The position numbers and the translations under genes are program-made. This document shows, one piece after another, positions 1 to 12,036 of a DNA stretch of 64,000 nt (the stretch's first letter is position 1; each line of letters begins with the position of its first letter). The notes beneath the pieces are model-generated. The model was not told the DNA's origin, made no database searches, and saw only the letters and a program-made list of their open reading frames with translations. The stretch comes from Porodaedalea pini (taxonomy: Eukaryota; Basidiomycota; Agaricomycetes; Hymenochaetales; Hymenochaetaceae), in NCBI GenBank assembly GCA_002794775.1, contig NBAY01000048.1:62001-126000 (forward strand), written 5' to 3'.

Positions 1-2334
1 TGAAAGGTGCCTGTTACGGCGTGGCACTGCTCTGTCGTCTGGGCGTGCTCGTCGCTGCCAGCGCGGTCACGGTCGTTAGTCCAGCCGCGCTCAACGTCAG
101 GGACAGCGACGAGCTCACGTACCGTTAGCGTTCTGGGGGCCGTTTCTTCTGTGCGGCTTCCGTCGGCGAAAGCGTGTTCGCGCCGCTTCAAAGTGAACAG
201 CAATTGTTCAAAAGAGGAAACAAGTAAGCATCCCAAAGAGGAAACTGTTTTCTACCCCTTTCCACACTCTATGTACAAGGCCAGTGTTGAAGCGGTGTAG
301 ACACTGCAGGCGTTTGCGTATCCTGAGCCTTATCTTCAATCGGATCCGTCGCTCAAGGTTACGTCCCTGGTTTTACATCAATATCTGATGGATCCAGACG
401 CTTGCGGAACCCATAAAACCTCTCTCATGACCTCCAAACCAATTATGAATGAATGAATCCAGCACATACACAGGCTTGTCTTCGATCTAGCATTCAGGCA
501 AGTACACGACTCATTTCTGACAGCTCATGCACCACGCTGTCTTTAACATCAAATTAATTTCTGACCTTTCTCCAGCAGACAAAATCCCACCCATGCTTCT
601 CGTAGCGTCTCTTCTGGACATTCAACAATTCCCGAGCCGCAAGTCGTTCCGACTCTGCGAACCCACGCATCGCTTAGATTATCTTCAAGAAGCTCCCAGC
701 ATCTTCTGCAATGCACTTAAAGACCGCTATTCAATTTGGACCGCTCACGTGTATCCAAAGATGAACGCCATATATCCGCTTCTTGCAATCAGTATGCGCC
801 AAACGCATGTCCTTTGCCTTTTTGTTGTCAGGTGGACATACTCCTCGGATATTATTTGATGTTTTTTTCTTCGAGCTGTAATCTCTCACATCGGCTCAAA
901 GATCTGTTGTCGATGACAGAACTGAATCTCGAATCCCCTCCTCGACAGCTTCTAGTCTGTCAGGAACTAATTCCCTCGAGTGGCGCTCCTGCTTCACCAT
1001 CAACTCAAAAGTCTATTGGCCACATTCGACGTTCACGAGTCTTCCAATATCCTCAAAGGATGTTCTGTTGTCGGAATCGGAAATCGGCCGATAACGCGGA
1101 TTTCAGCCCTGAACAGCTGATGATTTACCGCATCATGAGAGCTCAAAAGAAACCCGTACAATAGAGCGAAGACGTTGAAGCAAAGACCTGGGCCACTCGG
1201 AAGCGATAAGCAGAAAATTGGGAGGCTTTAGGAACCGCTTATACGAAATGGAAGGGAAACACAATGCTCCTTCTAGATGCTTCGATTAGAACACTTTGCT
1301 TCTTTCCCTCCTCATATATTGAAACTGGGCGGAACAGTGCGATGCAGGCCATCAGCGGGATTATTTTCTGAACTACCACCTTTCGGGGACTTCAATGTCT
1401 AGAAAGCGTCATATCGCGTACGGCATCGATGTCTTTTCCGGTACTTTGTTTTATCTATTCTTGCACTGGAATGAGGACAACAGGCACCTCTAAAAGACCG
1501 GAGAAGCATGTATCGGTTCTGAGGTAACCCTTGGGCTCTTTGCTCGGTTGAACTGAATGAATTACGGCATAAGCCTAATAGCTCGAGCATTCTTAGATAC
1601 CGGATCGGCTGTAATCCACATTAAACTACGCAATAATAACTTCGCATCCAGTAAGAACATCCCCATTTCGTTTATAGTCGAGAAAAATTATTCGTACAGA
1701 ACGTAAATAACTAGCAGATATTGGGAGAGCTGGAACGCTCAGGAACATTGAACTTATTTCTGGTCATGTGCCTGCTTAAGCTTGTTTGCTATCCGTGAAG
1801 CTGTCTTAATCCTCCAGCGGACTGGGTCAAACGCTATAAATGAATTGATAATTCCATCCCAGATGGCATCCTTTTCGTACTGTCCGACTAAGGTCAGGAC
1901 GCCGAGTACGAAAAACACAAATCTGGATTGTGTAAGAAATATTAGCAATTCCGTGGGCATAGGCAACTTGCGCCGCAGGGTCCATCTACGGAAGGACGCC
2001 ACAGCTCCTAATTGACAAAATCGAATGCGGGACAATATTGATGTTGTCATCATCAAATCTGAACACTGAAAACCTTTCCAGTCAGGACTCGAAAAGTTAT
2101 GGGTCAACGGAGATGTAAAATGCATCAGGTAAGTTGTAGAACTCCCCATATGAATCTGCATTCTAAACTATTCTACTTCTTTTCTTCGAAATAAAATTGC
2201 TGTTCTCTCGGATGTAAAGACACGGAACGCAACAGACGCGTAAATATACTACAACAAAGCCAAGGCACGTGGTAATAGGTTTGACCTGTCCGCACTGGTA
2301 CTGTAGTCGTCGAATATTGCTACTACTTATCGTC
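1..2334. other. left-edge region with no gene that can be supported
   Basis: I cannot name a gene here. From base 3 a plus-strand frame runs open from the window edge to a TAG at 126-128. It is alanine- and valine-rich and could be the last ~40 codons of a gene that starts outside the window, but no domain is visible. A second short stretch ending near 1164 has an ordinary amino-acid composition but no start or recognisable motif. The rest is AT-rich and looks non-coding. The last ~70 bases before 2335 would be the 5' flank of the BTB pseudogene. Confidence 0.3.
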
Positions 2335-3178
2335 ATGACACCTTCAAGTCCCGAACGCGCGTTTAAGAGGAAGAGACTTGATATTCTAGACGGCGGTGGT
2401 CCAATACTCGAGAAGCATTCTTCTCTATGGATGAGCGACGGAACGATCGTCCTATCCGCCAATTCGACGCTTCGAAGCGGACACAAGAAACTCTTCAAGG
2501 TGCACAAGTCAACCCTCTCGATGCACTCGTCCGTGCTCCGTGGCATGTTCGAGCTCCCGGACACGCCCGAAGCTTTGGAAGTGCAGGACTCTTACGAAGG
2601 AACGCCGTTGGTAGAGGTTCAAGACTCTGCGGAGGATTGGGCGGACTTGCTGCGTCTTCTTTATGAAGACCTTAGGTCCGTACAGTGTGACGCTAAATCC
2701 TTCTCTGAGTTTATTCATTGAACTGCGCTGGGTATCAATCAGCGGGCTCTCATTCAAGAAATATGACCAGAACTGGAGATGGGGGGGGAGGGGAGGGAAG
2801 AAGGAAACAAAAGAAGCGTATAGGTGGAGGTGGAAGATGGGGGTTCAATGTGAAAAACAGTGTCTAAGGCGTAATGGCTGGGAAAAATATGCGGGCGATC
2901 TAACAGATGTACTGCGATAGACAGATTACACTGCTGAACTACGGCCAGACTGCATATATTAGCTGTGTGAAATCAGGACTGTCACTCAGTCTGGAAAAGT
3001 GAAAGATTATCAAGTAGTATGGACTGAGCTTAAAAATCGACGTCAGTGACTCTAGTAATGCAGCGAAAAGTTAGTAGCAAAAATATAAGCGTAAGTGACA
3101 ACATCATGTCATCATTCAAGAAGTAAAATCTTAAAAAAATAAAAAAAAAAAGCGCAGTAGAAATAAGACGGTAAAAAT

Positions 3179-3211
<33 letters not shown>

Positions 3212-4102
3212 TTATTGATGTGCGTGATGCGTATTGTAAAGAAGTATGATATGGAGGCTCTACGAACAAGGCTCGTTGCGCAAGTTGAACGCAGTGGCCT
3301 CGCACACTTAAAGAATGGGATGTCTATGGAGATTACGTCAAGCGCGTCACTCATAGCTCACGCCCGCCAGGCGACACAATCCTCGAACCTGCATCCGCGA
3401 TCCGCTTTGCTAGCGAATGCGATATTCCGCATATTCTCCCTGTGGCTTTCTATATGCTGTCTTGTATCAGCATAAAACGCGACTGGGACGCCCGTGGTGA
3501 GCAAGAGAAAGAGAAGAACCGCGCGTGGAGAATATCCCTTTCCGCGAGATGGCGTCTGCTCACTACCTCCGACTATGCACGGCTTATACGTGGGAGGGAG
3601 GAACTAGAATCTCCAGCGTATGACTATCTTTGCGGGATCAGCGTGGATAATTGCTACTAACCAGAGTGTGCGAACAAAGCGAACGCGCAAGGGTTCAGTG
3701 TTCAGAGAGCGCTGCGGAGAGATTCATTGATATACAATTCTATTATTAACAGACAGGATATGTAAATCGGTGTTGTCTGTTGTGGCGAGATGACAATTTT
3801 TATCATGTATGTTTGGATGCGCACTCAAAAAAAAGAATACTGGAAGTCTTTTTGCAGGAGTTGCCGCGTTGACCGTGTCCGGCGTGCACGAGAAGCTCGA
3901 GCAGACGTTTGGCATAGATTGCCGGATATGTTTGGCTTAGAGGAATTGCCTACCTGTATGTTTATATTCAACTGACACAGAACGTATACTGATCTCATCT
4001 GCTTGAACAGGGGACCCTTCTGGGTTTCAACCTGACTCTGAGGATGAGGATGAGGAAGAGGACGTCGATGAATATTACAATTATTTACACGCATATATGT
4101 AA
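2335..4102 (+). pseudogene. BTB/POZ-domain protein, disrupted copy
   Basis: The intact ancestor would be a BTB/POZ protein of the large Agaricomycete family, probably a protein-interaction or Cul3-adaptor type factor. Exon 1 (2335-2675) encodes the BTB core: HSSLWMSDGTIVLSANS, LFKVHKSTLSMHSSVL, VQDSAEDWADLLRLLYED. An intron of 67 bp follows (2676-2742). Exon 2 begins SGLSFKKYDQNW and is interrupted at about 2779 by a ~430 bp insertion ending in poly(A); coding similarity resumes at 3212 (LLMCVMRIVKKYD). A one-base loss near 3291 shifts the frame, so that QWPRTLKEWD and IRFASECDIPHILPVAFYML lie in another frame. A TAA at 3658-3660 falls inside a Cys-rich motif. The conserved C-terminal motif VWHRLPDMFGLEELPTW spans a last intron, followed by an acidic tail ending at 4102. 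The paralogue at 13.8-15.0 kb shows the same domain order. Start chosen at the ATG before SPERAFKRKR. Confidence 0.8.
2779..3209 (+). mobile_element. A-tailed insertion inside BTB exon 2 (putative retroposon)
   Basis: Alignment by eye with the minus-strand paralogue shows that KKY-x6-LLM is contiguous there but separated here by about 430 bp. The extra segment starts at a G-rich run (about 2781-2795), has no coding frame, and ends in an uninterrupted run of 30 A (3180-3209), with a shorter A-rich run just before it. A 3' poly(A) tail directly abutting the resumed coding sequence is what L1-type retroposition leaves. No clear target-site duplication was found and no family could be assigned. 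A weak B-box-like GGTTCAA at 2846 is not enough to call a SINE. Confidence 0.55.
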
Positions 4103-4535
4103 CTCGCCGCTTTACCTTCCCCTCATCTCTTTTTACATTGTCATAGTCTTCGTTCTTTATGCTATCAGATACAACACATTCCTGTCTGCGAATGTTTTTC
4201 GAGCTTTCTTTCGCCCGGGTTTATACCTACGTAGCATCCATACTTGCATTGTTCTTATTCTTAATTTTCTATTCGTATACGCACAATTCATCCTGATTTT
4301 GTTTAATTAGTTATGGGCTATCAAAAGAGACCTAAGTTCGAAAGGCGGGCCGTTCGGACAGTGGCAACTTAATATTATGATTAATGTGCAGATTGGCTGC
4401 GTGAGAAACATGACTTCCTGATACGGACGTCTAAGCAGAAAACTCACGAAAAGTCCCGTCTTGCTTTCTTCAGACTGTCGTCACCGCACCGTCTGCTTCT
4501 CTTTTTCATCTTTTCTATCCTGAAAAAAGACTAAT
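4103..4535. promoter_or_regulatory. intergenic: 3' flank of BTB pseudogene and MAM33 promoter
   Basis: T-rich sequence follows the pseudogene (4110-4310) without convincing coding content. The last ~100 bases before 4536 are pyrimidine-rich (CTTTCTTCAG, CTTCTCTTTTTCATC), as is usual just upstream of highly expressed fungal genes. No clear TATA box was seen. Confidence 0.35.
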
Positions 4536-5483
4536 ATGGCTCTTCGTTCTGCCCGAGGCCTTCTTGCGACGACTAGCCGCGCAATGGCTCAGCGGTCGTC
4601 GCTGGCTTCCACATCGGCTGCACGCTTGACGTTTGCTACTGCTCGTACTGTCAACTCTAGTGCATGGTCAGTACCGAGCGTACGTCAGTTTTCAATGTCG
4701 CGGTGTGTGCGTGGTGAAGGTGCTTGTACGTTATATTTCCTTTTTCTTATCGAGCGCATGAAGAAATCTGACGGAAAATGTGTTAAAACAGCGGACGTAT
4801 CATTAGCGCAAAAACTGTCTGAGGAGCTCGCTTACGAGCGTGAGGCAGCGCAGTCTGGTCCGCCAGAGTTTGTGCAGGAGTTCACGGCGCAGGGAGTCTG
4901 GGCGATTCAGGACATCCCAGGCGCGGACGAGGTGACCTTCGAGCGCACTTTCGGCAACGAGACCGTGCGACTGATGTTCAGCATCGCGGACTTGGACGCG
5001 AACCCGGAGACGGAGTACGAGGTCGAGGGCGAAAACGAAGCGGGTGAACCTGCCTCGGATAGCGTCACGAGCACGCCGATACGTGTTGCCATTAGCGTGA
5101 CGAAGCGTGGGACGTCCGGTGCGCTCAGTGTGGATGCAGTGTGCCAGGACGGCGCGTTTTTAATTGAGAATGCAAGTTACTATGCGGATGCAGAGGTTGG
5201 CACGCAGCTTACTGCTGAGGCGGACTGGAAGCGCCGTGGACTGTACCTCGGCCCGACGTTCGAGAATTTAGACCCGGGCGTGCAGGATGAGTTTGAAAGG
5301 TTTTTGGACGAGCGCGGGGTTAACGAGTCTCTTGCATTGTTCATCCCTGATTATGCTGAGTACAAGGAGCAGACGGTACGTTGTGCTCGCTTTGTTTCAT
5401 CCTTTCTGTCCACTTAATTGTTTTTATAATTTCAGGAATATGTCCGCTGGCTCGAGAGCGTCAAGAAATTCGTCGAAGCTTAA
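4536..5483 (+). CDS. MAM33: mitochondrial acidic matrix protein MAM33 (p32/C1QBP family)
   Basis: MAM33/p32 is a trimeric, doughnut-shaped acidic protein of the mitochondrial matrix needed for mitochondrial translation and respiratory growth. Three exons, 4536-4725, 4792-5375 and 5436-5483, give 273 residues. The first ~58 residues are rich in Arg, Ser and Ala with almost no acidic residues, a typical presequence. The mature part opens with a helix (LAQKLSEELAYERE) followed by the family pattern FERTFGNETVRLMFSIADLD, a very acidic loop, a central strand region, and the C-terminal helix motif LDERGVNESLALFIPDYAEYKEQ then EYVRWLESVKKFVEA. Length and order fit the family. Both introns are GT-AG (66 and 60 bp). 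The frame is intact, unlike the neighbouring BTB copy. Confidence 0.95.
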
Positions 5484-5802
5484 ACACTCTGACGCCAAGC
5501 CCACGTATATCGACCCCAAAAAAACTCACCCCTCGCGCCTTTATCATGTCTAATCCCATAGTATCTCTTATGATCTCCTGTAATGACCAGCTTGCATTCT
5601 GATTACTTCATTGAATCAAGTACCGCTTTTACGCACTACCTGAAATTTTTATCAACCATCAGTTCACTCCCGATTGTGCATCATTAAAATCGAAGCATCA
5701 AGTTTTAGCGCGGCAAATTTGTTTTCTTCAACGCTGAAGGAATTATTGATTACGCGAATTTTGCTTGACAAGTTTGCATGCTCGGAACTCGGCGTTAGTC
5801 AC
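5484..5802. other. MAM33 3' flank before the LINE
   Basis: AT-rich sequence with T-rich stretches typical of fungal 3' UTRs. No open frame of interest. The left copy of the candidate LINE target-site duplication begins directly after it. Confidence 0.4.
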
Positions 5803-5813
5803 GTGCATGTGCC
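5803..5813 (+). repeat. candidate target-site duplication, left copy
   Basis: The 11-mer GTGCATGTGCC at 5803-5813 recurs in the same orientation at 12105-12115. The two copies bracket the LINE: just beyond its 3' UTR on this side and just upstream of its ORF1 on the other. An 11-bp match between two ~150-bp windows is unlikely by chance, and the length fits target-primed reverse transcription. Confidence 0.6.
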
Positions 5814-5964
5814 TTTATAATGCATCTGCTATCTACTTATCAACAGATATCCAACCGCATGGAAAACAGACGAGAACTACAAAAACAAGAAAAGAAACGG
5901 ACGAGGCGCTCGAGGAATTGTAGGCTAGACTGGGGTGAGGGTACAGAGTATTGTAGGGGAACGC

Positions 5965-8900
5965 TTAAAAATGGTATGGGAGTGGGAGCTCAGAAAAAAG
6001 AGGCATAGCGTCAGGTGGACGACAAAAGGAAAAATAAGCGAATTTTAAGAGAAGCATGAAATTATTGGGATGAAACCAGTCGGGGAAGTGAAAGGGTAGG
6101 ATGCGTTTGCGAAAAAGGCCGTTGCGGATGTGAGCAAAAAAAGGACAAATGTTTAAAATATGGCGGACATCATGCTTGACGCAGAGGGGGTCCGGGCAAC
6201 GGGGTTCGGGGTTGCGAATATGTAGATCCAGCGTGTTTAGCAGAATGCTAACAGTGCGTCCGTGAACTAGGCGAGATATCCTCTTCTCATGAGGCAATTT
6301 GAGGAATGCGCGAAATGATCGAGTAGGGTAGAGTATGAACGAGGTGGGTTCAGTGATTGATTGATGGCCACGCAGGTTAACTAAGCGGGCCTTCCACTCG
6401 CGAAGAAGATCAAGTTGAAATTGCGCATTGATGTTGGGTAGTGAGATCGGAATGGGCTCCCGAATGCAGTTGGAAGCAGCGTCTTTGGCTAATTTATCGG
6501 CTTTTGAATTGCCCAGGACACCCTTGTGAGAGGGAAGCCACTGGACATTGATGTGAGACGCGGGATGGTGTTGGACTAAAAATATTCCACAAAGACGACG
6601 AAAGAGGATGATGAAATCTGAGTGATTATGGTCGTCGGAGAAAATGAGGTTGGTGCAGTTAAGCGAGTCGGTGACGATGTGGATGTGCACCGGTGTGGAA
6701 CATTTTGTGAGAAGAGAAGATATTCGTCGTAAGGCTGCGATGAGCGCTTCCTGCTCCTCGAACAAGATGTTCGAGCGAGAGTGCGCTACTGAAGAAAAGA
6801 CAGCAAGTTCGCGGTGATCGTGCATGATGATGTAACCGTGGCCGCCGTTGGCGGCGCCTTCGTTGTCTGGAATGATGGAACCGTCTGTAAAGATGAAGTA
6901 TTGGTAAGGAGGAGGACGTAAATAAAACGAATTGAAAGAGCGAATAGCCTTTTGGCGTTGATCGGGCAGTGGAATTGGGGTAAATATGAGTCTGGAATGA
7001 ACGGGAACAAACACAGGGTAAGAAGGGGTTTTGGGAATTGGAATGTCTGGAAGAAGGACGTCGTATAGGTAACTGTTTTTGTTAGGTAAATGTTTGGAGT
7101 GAGCGAAATAAGAAAGAATGAAACGTTGTGCAAGTACGCGCACGAACAGATAAAGAGGGGGAATCGAAAAGACCGATTCTGCAACGGCTGGCAGAATGGA
7201 ATGGTGAGTGATGGAATGAAGGAACCGATTTTGGATGGGTTGTAATAAGGAAGAGATGAAAGTAGAGCCGGGAAAAAGAACTGCGCCGTAAATCGCGACG
7301 GAACGAACAAGACCGAAATATAAGAGGCGGGCGTATTGGAAAAATGCCCCGTTCGAAGAGTTGAAAAGAAAGGAACGCTGGTGAAGAGTGGAAAGCGCTT
7401 TGTTGGCGCGAGCTTGAAAGTGGAGCTTGGGCGACAGGTCAAAAGAAAAAATGACCCCAAGCCATGTTAAGTGTTGGGACGGTGGGATAACTAGGTCTCC
7501 CGGAAGGGAAAGAGAAGGGGAAGATGGTTGAGCCGGGTTGTTCAGAAAGGATTGAAAGAGGAAGCGAGCAATTTTAGGATGAGGGATGATATGAAGAAGT
7601 TCAATGGCATTGGGGTCAATGGATAAACCAATCGCCTGGAATTGAGCAGAAAGGAAGGAGAACTGATTGCGCAAGCGCGTCAAGTTGGTATGAAGGCTGA
7701 GCGATCGGGCAGAAAGAAGGTGATCATCCATATAAGCGAATAAAGGACGGTGTGATCCGAAGCGAGTGTAATAAGAGAAAATAACGTCGGATGACGCAAA
7801 GATGGAAATGAGGGGAGATAGAGGAGAACCTTGAGGGACCCCGCGATTGGGTTTAATGAATGGTGTGGAAAAAAAATTGTTGAAATGAAGAGAAATGGGA
7901 CGATCAGAAAGCCAAGCGGCTAAGACGTGAATAAAGTTGGGATGAACGTTAGAACGAATGAGTTTGTTGAGAAGGAGAGAATGGGAAATATTATCGAAGA
8001 AACCTTGAATGTCAACGGTGAGGATAGATGTAATAAGGTGGCGATGACGTAGGTGGGCCGTGTCCGGGACCCATTCGCCAGCCGTAATGAACGGGTCAGA
8101 AAGGATGAAAGAGAGCAAGTCATAGCAGGCGGTAAGGGAAGACCGATGTTTACGACATCCGTGTTGAGAATCGGGGAGAAGATTATTTTTTTCAAAGAAA
8201 GGTTGAAGAAAGTTGAAGAGGACGCGTTCAAAAAGTTTACCGATTGAGTCCACCAAAGTGATGGGTCGGAAAGCCCTAGGCACCGAAAAATCAGTGCGTT
8301 TGGGTTTGGGAATGAAAGTAACCAAAGACGTTTTGAAAGGAACCGGAAAATGACCTAATTCGAGGCATTTAGAAAAAAGGTCCGCAAAAAATTGTCCTTG
8401 GAATTCGACCAGCAGGACGAGGTGTTGGTACGAGATGTGGTTATTACCAGGGCTCGTATCTTTATCGACTCCGCGGAGGGCGTTGAGCACATCGTTCGTG
8501 GAAACTTTAGGGCTGTCTGATAGAGCGGGTAGATGCACCGGCTCTGGCTGCGTTGATAAGGGTGGAAAGAACGTGTTGCGAAATAGGGCGGCTTTGTCGT
8601 TCTCGGTTATCGAGAAGGATCCGTTAGGCATCCTGAGGGCACCAATAGGGGCTCGGCGTCATGCGACACCCGTAAACTGTCGTTGCCAAATAGTATGTTG
8701 ATCGGAGCTTTGGAGGCGAGCTCCGAAAAAAGCGGTTTTGGCTCTGGACAATTCGACGTCCAGCAGGTGTTTTGACGCAGCAGAGGGGTTGTGACAGTAA
8801 TCCCTGTAAAGTTTGGAACAGGCTTCGGACCACCAAGCGTTGGGGCCGAAGTATGTGCGCGGTTTGCGCTTGCGGAGGAACACCTTGGCGAATGAAGAAA

Positions 8901-9792
8901 AGGATTCTTGGAAGGAAAAAAGTAAATCGTCCAGCAACTTTGGCGAATCAACATTCGAAAGGTCGAAAGAAAAAAGTTTAGAATCGCAAAATTCAGAAAC
9001 GAAACGTGGCAGATCATTAGAACGAATGGAGCGAAGAGGGGGTTGAGAAGGGGTAGCAAGGAAATTTAAGTTAAACGAGAAAGAGATGGGATAGTGGTCT
9101 GAGGAAGTAGGAAAGGAAGGGTCGGAAATAACGACAGATTCAGAAATTTGGACGGAAAAGTCGTCCGACGCTAAGACGAGATCAATGATAGAACGAGTGT
9201 TGGTAGAACGGTTATAATAGGTGGGCTGGTCGGGAGGATTACACACCGTAAGTCTGGCATCACTGATCCAGTCGGTGAGCACATGGGACTGGGTGAGATT
9301 GAGGGATTGTGTAGGGAGTGACCATAAAGCAGAATGACGATTGAAGTCTCCAACGAAAATATTGGAGATGGAATTGAGAAGTGGTAGATTAGATTCGAAT
9401 TCCCGTTGAGAAGGGGAGTTGTAAACGTTCCATAAAAACAAAGGGGTGGGGAGATCCCGAGAAATTGCGATAACTGAAATATTAGGAGAGGGATTAGGGG
9501 TTTGAAAGAGGGAGACCCGATGAACGAGTCGGGAATGAACATAAGTGCAACAACGAGGTTTGTCAGAAATTGGCGGGAGAAAAGCAGTGTAAGGGACATG
9601 ATTGCGAGAAGCGAACTCGCGGCCCCCAGCCGGGTCAGATTTGGACGGAAGAATCCTCTGAATAACAGGGATTTCTTGGAGACAAACGATATCCGGAGCT
9701 GACCCGGAAGATGAAAATGAACGAAAAAGGAAATCAAAAGAGGGTGAAGAGTTGCGAATGTTGAGAGAAAGGACAGAGATGTTCAAAGACAT
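5965..9792 (-). pseudogene. LINE ORF2: endonuclease, reverse transcriptase, RNase H (one in-frame TGA)
   Basis: ORF2 nicks the target DNA and copies the element RNA into it. The endonuclease part (first ~240 residues) keeps its catalytic motifs: VCLQEI, VFVGDFNRHSALW, RSIIDLVLAS and TSSDHYPISF. The RT part has SPGNNHISYQHL, FRPITLVDSIGKLFERVL, NRGVPQGSPLSPL and the active-site box AYMDDHLLS. The RNase H part has FTDGS, the EEQEAL glutamate, VTDSLN and GNSKADKLAKDAA, so all four acidic residues are present. A C-terminal CPDPLC-VRHILNICP motif follows. A single TGA at 8661-8659, between endonuclease and RT, interrupts an otherwise continuous frame; the flanks TGVA and RRAPIGALRMPNG suggest a TGG (Trp) or CGA codon mutated to TGA. 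ATG at 9792 is 5 nt after the ORF1 stop. Confidence 0.92.
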
Positions 9793-9797
9793 AGAAA

Positions 9798-12036
9798 TTA
9801 ATAAGGAGAGCGATAGTTACGATGAGCAGGGCAGTCCGAAGACCGAGCACTGTGATTACCATGGCAGTTGATACACAAAGTGAAGTGCTCGCATTGGAGG
9901 TTATTCGCGGCGGTACATGGAGCGCATTTGGCGACATGTACTGCAGTACGGTGCGTTTCCGAACAGATAGCACAGCGAGCTACTGAACGACACTTGGAGG
10001 CTGGATGTCCTAACCGGTGACAGTTATCGCACTGGTTGATTGTCGGACGCGCTTTCATCTCCTCAAGGCGACGGATTACACCGAAAACGGGAACCGAACG
10101 ATTACCGTGTAGGAAGAAATGGTCGAAGGAAAGACGGTCTGGGTCTTTCATGATAACCGAGACGTTGCAATAGTCGCGTTCGTTGAGACGTTCTGGCGAC
10201 GACATAAACCTAGGTGGGAACATGAATTGTCGACCTTCGAATTGGGGGAGAGCTGAGATTTCGTTGAAGAGATCGGATTCGCTATAGATTAGTTTGGATT
10301 CCCTGTCATAGACGGGGACGCCGGGAATGACCATCTTGAATTGTGGGGACGGGATGAAAGGCTTCGCCCCACTGATGTTAAGGATGCTGCTAAGCTGGGT
10401 AGCAAGGGAAGGATAAGTGGAATCGAAATCCGAACGAATGTTAGTAAACGAGATCAGAAGGTTACTATTCGAGGTGTACTCGACGTTCAGAACCACCAAA
10501 TGTTTAAACAAAGGGTTGCCTTTAAGGCCAGCCCTTACCGCGTTTTTAACGGATTGTGTAAGTGGGCGGACAGCGAGGTCTCCTGGTAGGGAGAAATAAA
10601 CCCGCTTGATGTTGGAAGAACGAATGTTAACCGATCCGTTAGACCGGTTGACCGGGACTGTGGAAATTTCCCCGTCAGGGTTCTCGACAGTGGGGCGTGA
10701 AACTTTGGTTGGGGTAGTCTTAGGTTTCTTTTGTGCAGCTTTCGCGTAGGTGACTGTGGTGAAACCGTCGTTGTCCATCCCAACGGACTCGACCTTCGGA
10801 TGATAGATGGTTGTGCCGCCCGGTCTGGGGGTGTTGTGTGCTGAATGAGCATATCCATCAGGTGCGTAAATGACGCCATCGGAACTCATGCGATAGCCTG
10901 ATCCCGGGACGCGTGTATTGGCGATGGCTCCGGCATAGTCGGTCTTTCCGGACTTCGGGTTTGGACGCGTTGTTTGGCGATAGGAGGGTCGGGGGGAACC
11001 GGTTGTCATGGACAAAGCGAGCTCCAACAGGGTCAGGGAGGAATTTGACCTGTGGTTTGTTAATAGAAACGGGGGTTTAGTGTCCGAAGAAGAAAGATAG
11101 GAAGGACGGGAAAGCTGTTTTTTCGAGTTTGTTAGTTTTGTCAACGAGGGAAGAAACGAGCGAAGAGAGAGACTGAATAGAGCGGGACATAGTCGTCATA
11201 TTGTCGGAAATATGTTGTTCGCGTATAGCTTGAGCTGAAACGTGAACGTCATCAAAGACATGTTTAAAATCGGGTGAGTGAATTCGGTATGAGGAATGGA
11301 AAGCTTGAAGCCCTTCATTTGCCTTGTTTTCCTTGATGGTTTCGTCGTCGAAACAATGAGCTTTGCTGACCCAGGAGACGAGGTTGGAGGCCACGTCAGC
11401 CAGAGCTTTGCCGGCGCGGATCGGATCATCATGCCACGGCGTGGGAGAAGTCCAAGACGGCTGAGTAATGAGCGTCGTTATGTGTTGAATGGTCTCGTTA
11501 GTCAGGTGCTGAAATGAGGCCGATACTCGCTCGGCGATTTGAGGATCTTCATATTCGGAAATGGAAATATCGTCCATGTCGTTATCGACCTGAGGAGCTT
11601 GGCTTGTGTTAGGGACGTAGAGGTCGTCGGCCTCCATGTCATCGGTTTCGTCAATTCGAGCAGGTGGCTGTAAGACATGATGTTCTTCCTCAGAGTTGGA
11701 ACGCTTGAGAGAAGATTGCGACTCGATAATAGGGGTGGGGGTAGATCCCCTTGTTTGCGTAGGGCGGCTGCATGGGCGTCCGCCTCGACATCGGGGGACC
11801 AGTCGACACGATTCTTCGTTACGGTTTACGCAGACGGCATCGTTGTGGTTGTAGGTCTTATCGCGGCCACAAACGATGCAAAGCTTGTCTTTGCCACTAA
11901 CACAGCTGCGACTGTGATAGGGGAGATCCGATTTACACTCCTCACACTTGGTGGGGTCCTTGGGATTTGCAAGGGAAATAGACGACTTTGTTTTATTAAG
12001 AGAGGCTTTGGCTCTGGTCAGCATTTTGCTGTCCAT
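9798..12036 (-). pseudogene. LINE ORF1: nucleic-acid-binding protein with zinc knuckles (one frame change)
   Basis: ORF1 products bind the element RNA to form the retrotransposition particle. The first part (12036 to ~11100) has a Cys-rich N-terminal region with the pairs CEEC, CIVC and further cysteines, then an acidic Ser-rich stretch and a coiled-coil-like end. The second part (~11125-9798) ends in three knuckles: CDNCHRLGHPASKC, CAICSETH and CINCHGNH-SARSSDC. The two parts lie in frames that differ by +1 and meet at a run of six A on the coding strand (about 11120); with one A fewer they would fuse as LEKQLSRPSY. I start at the ATG at 12036 (MDSKML), since the open frame upstream crosses into host DNA beyond the candidate target-site duplication. 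The stop (TAA, 9800-9798) is followed after 5 nt by the ORF2 ATG. Confidence 0.85.

Noticed and set aside
6786..7460. Long alternative-frame ORF within the LINE RT (224 codons), and a similar one at 9171-9737
   Set aside because: Shadow of ORF2 in another frame; extremely Phe/Ser/Leu-rich, with none of the domain motifs.
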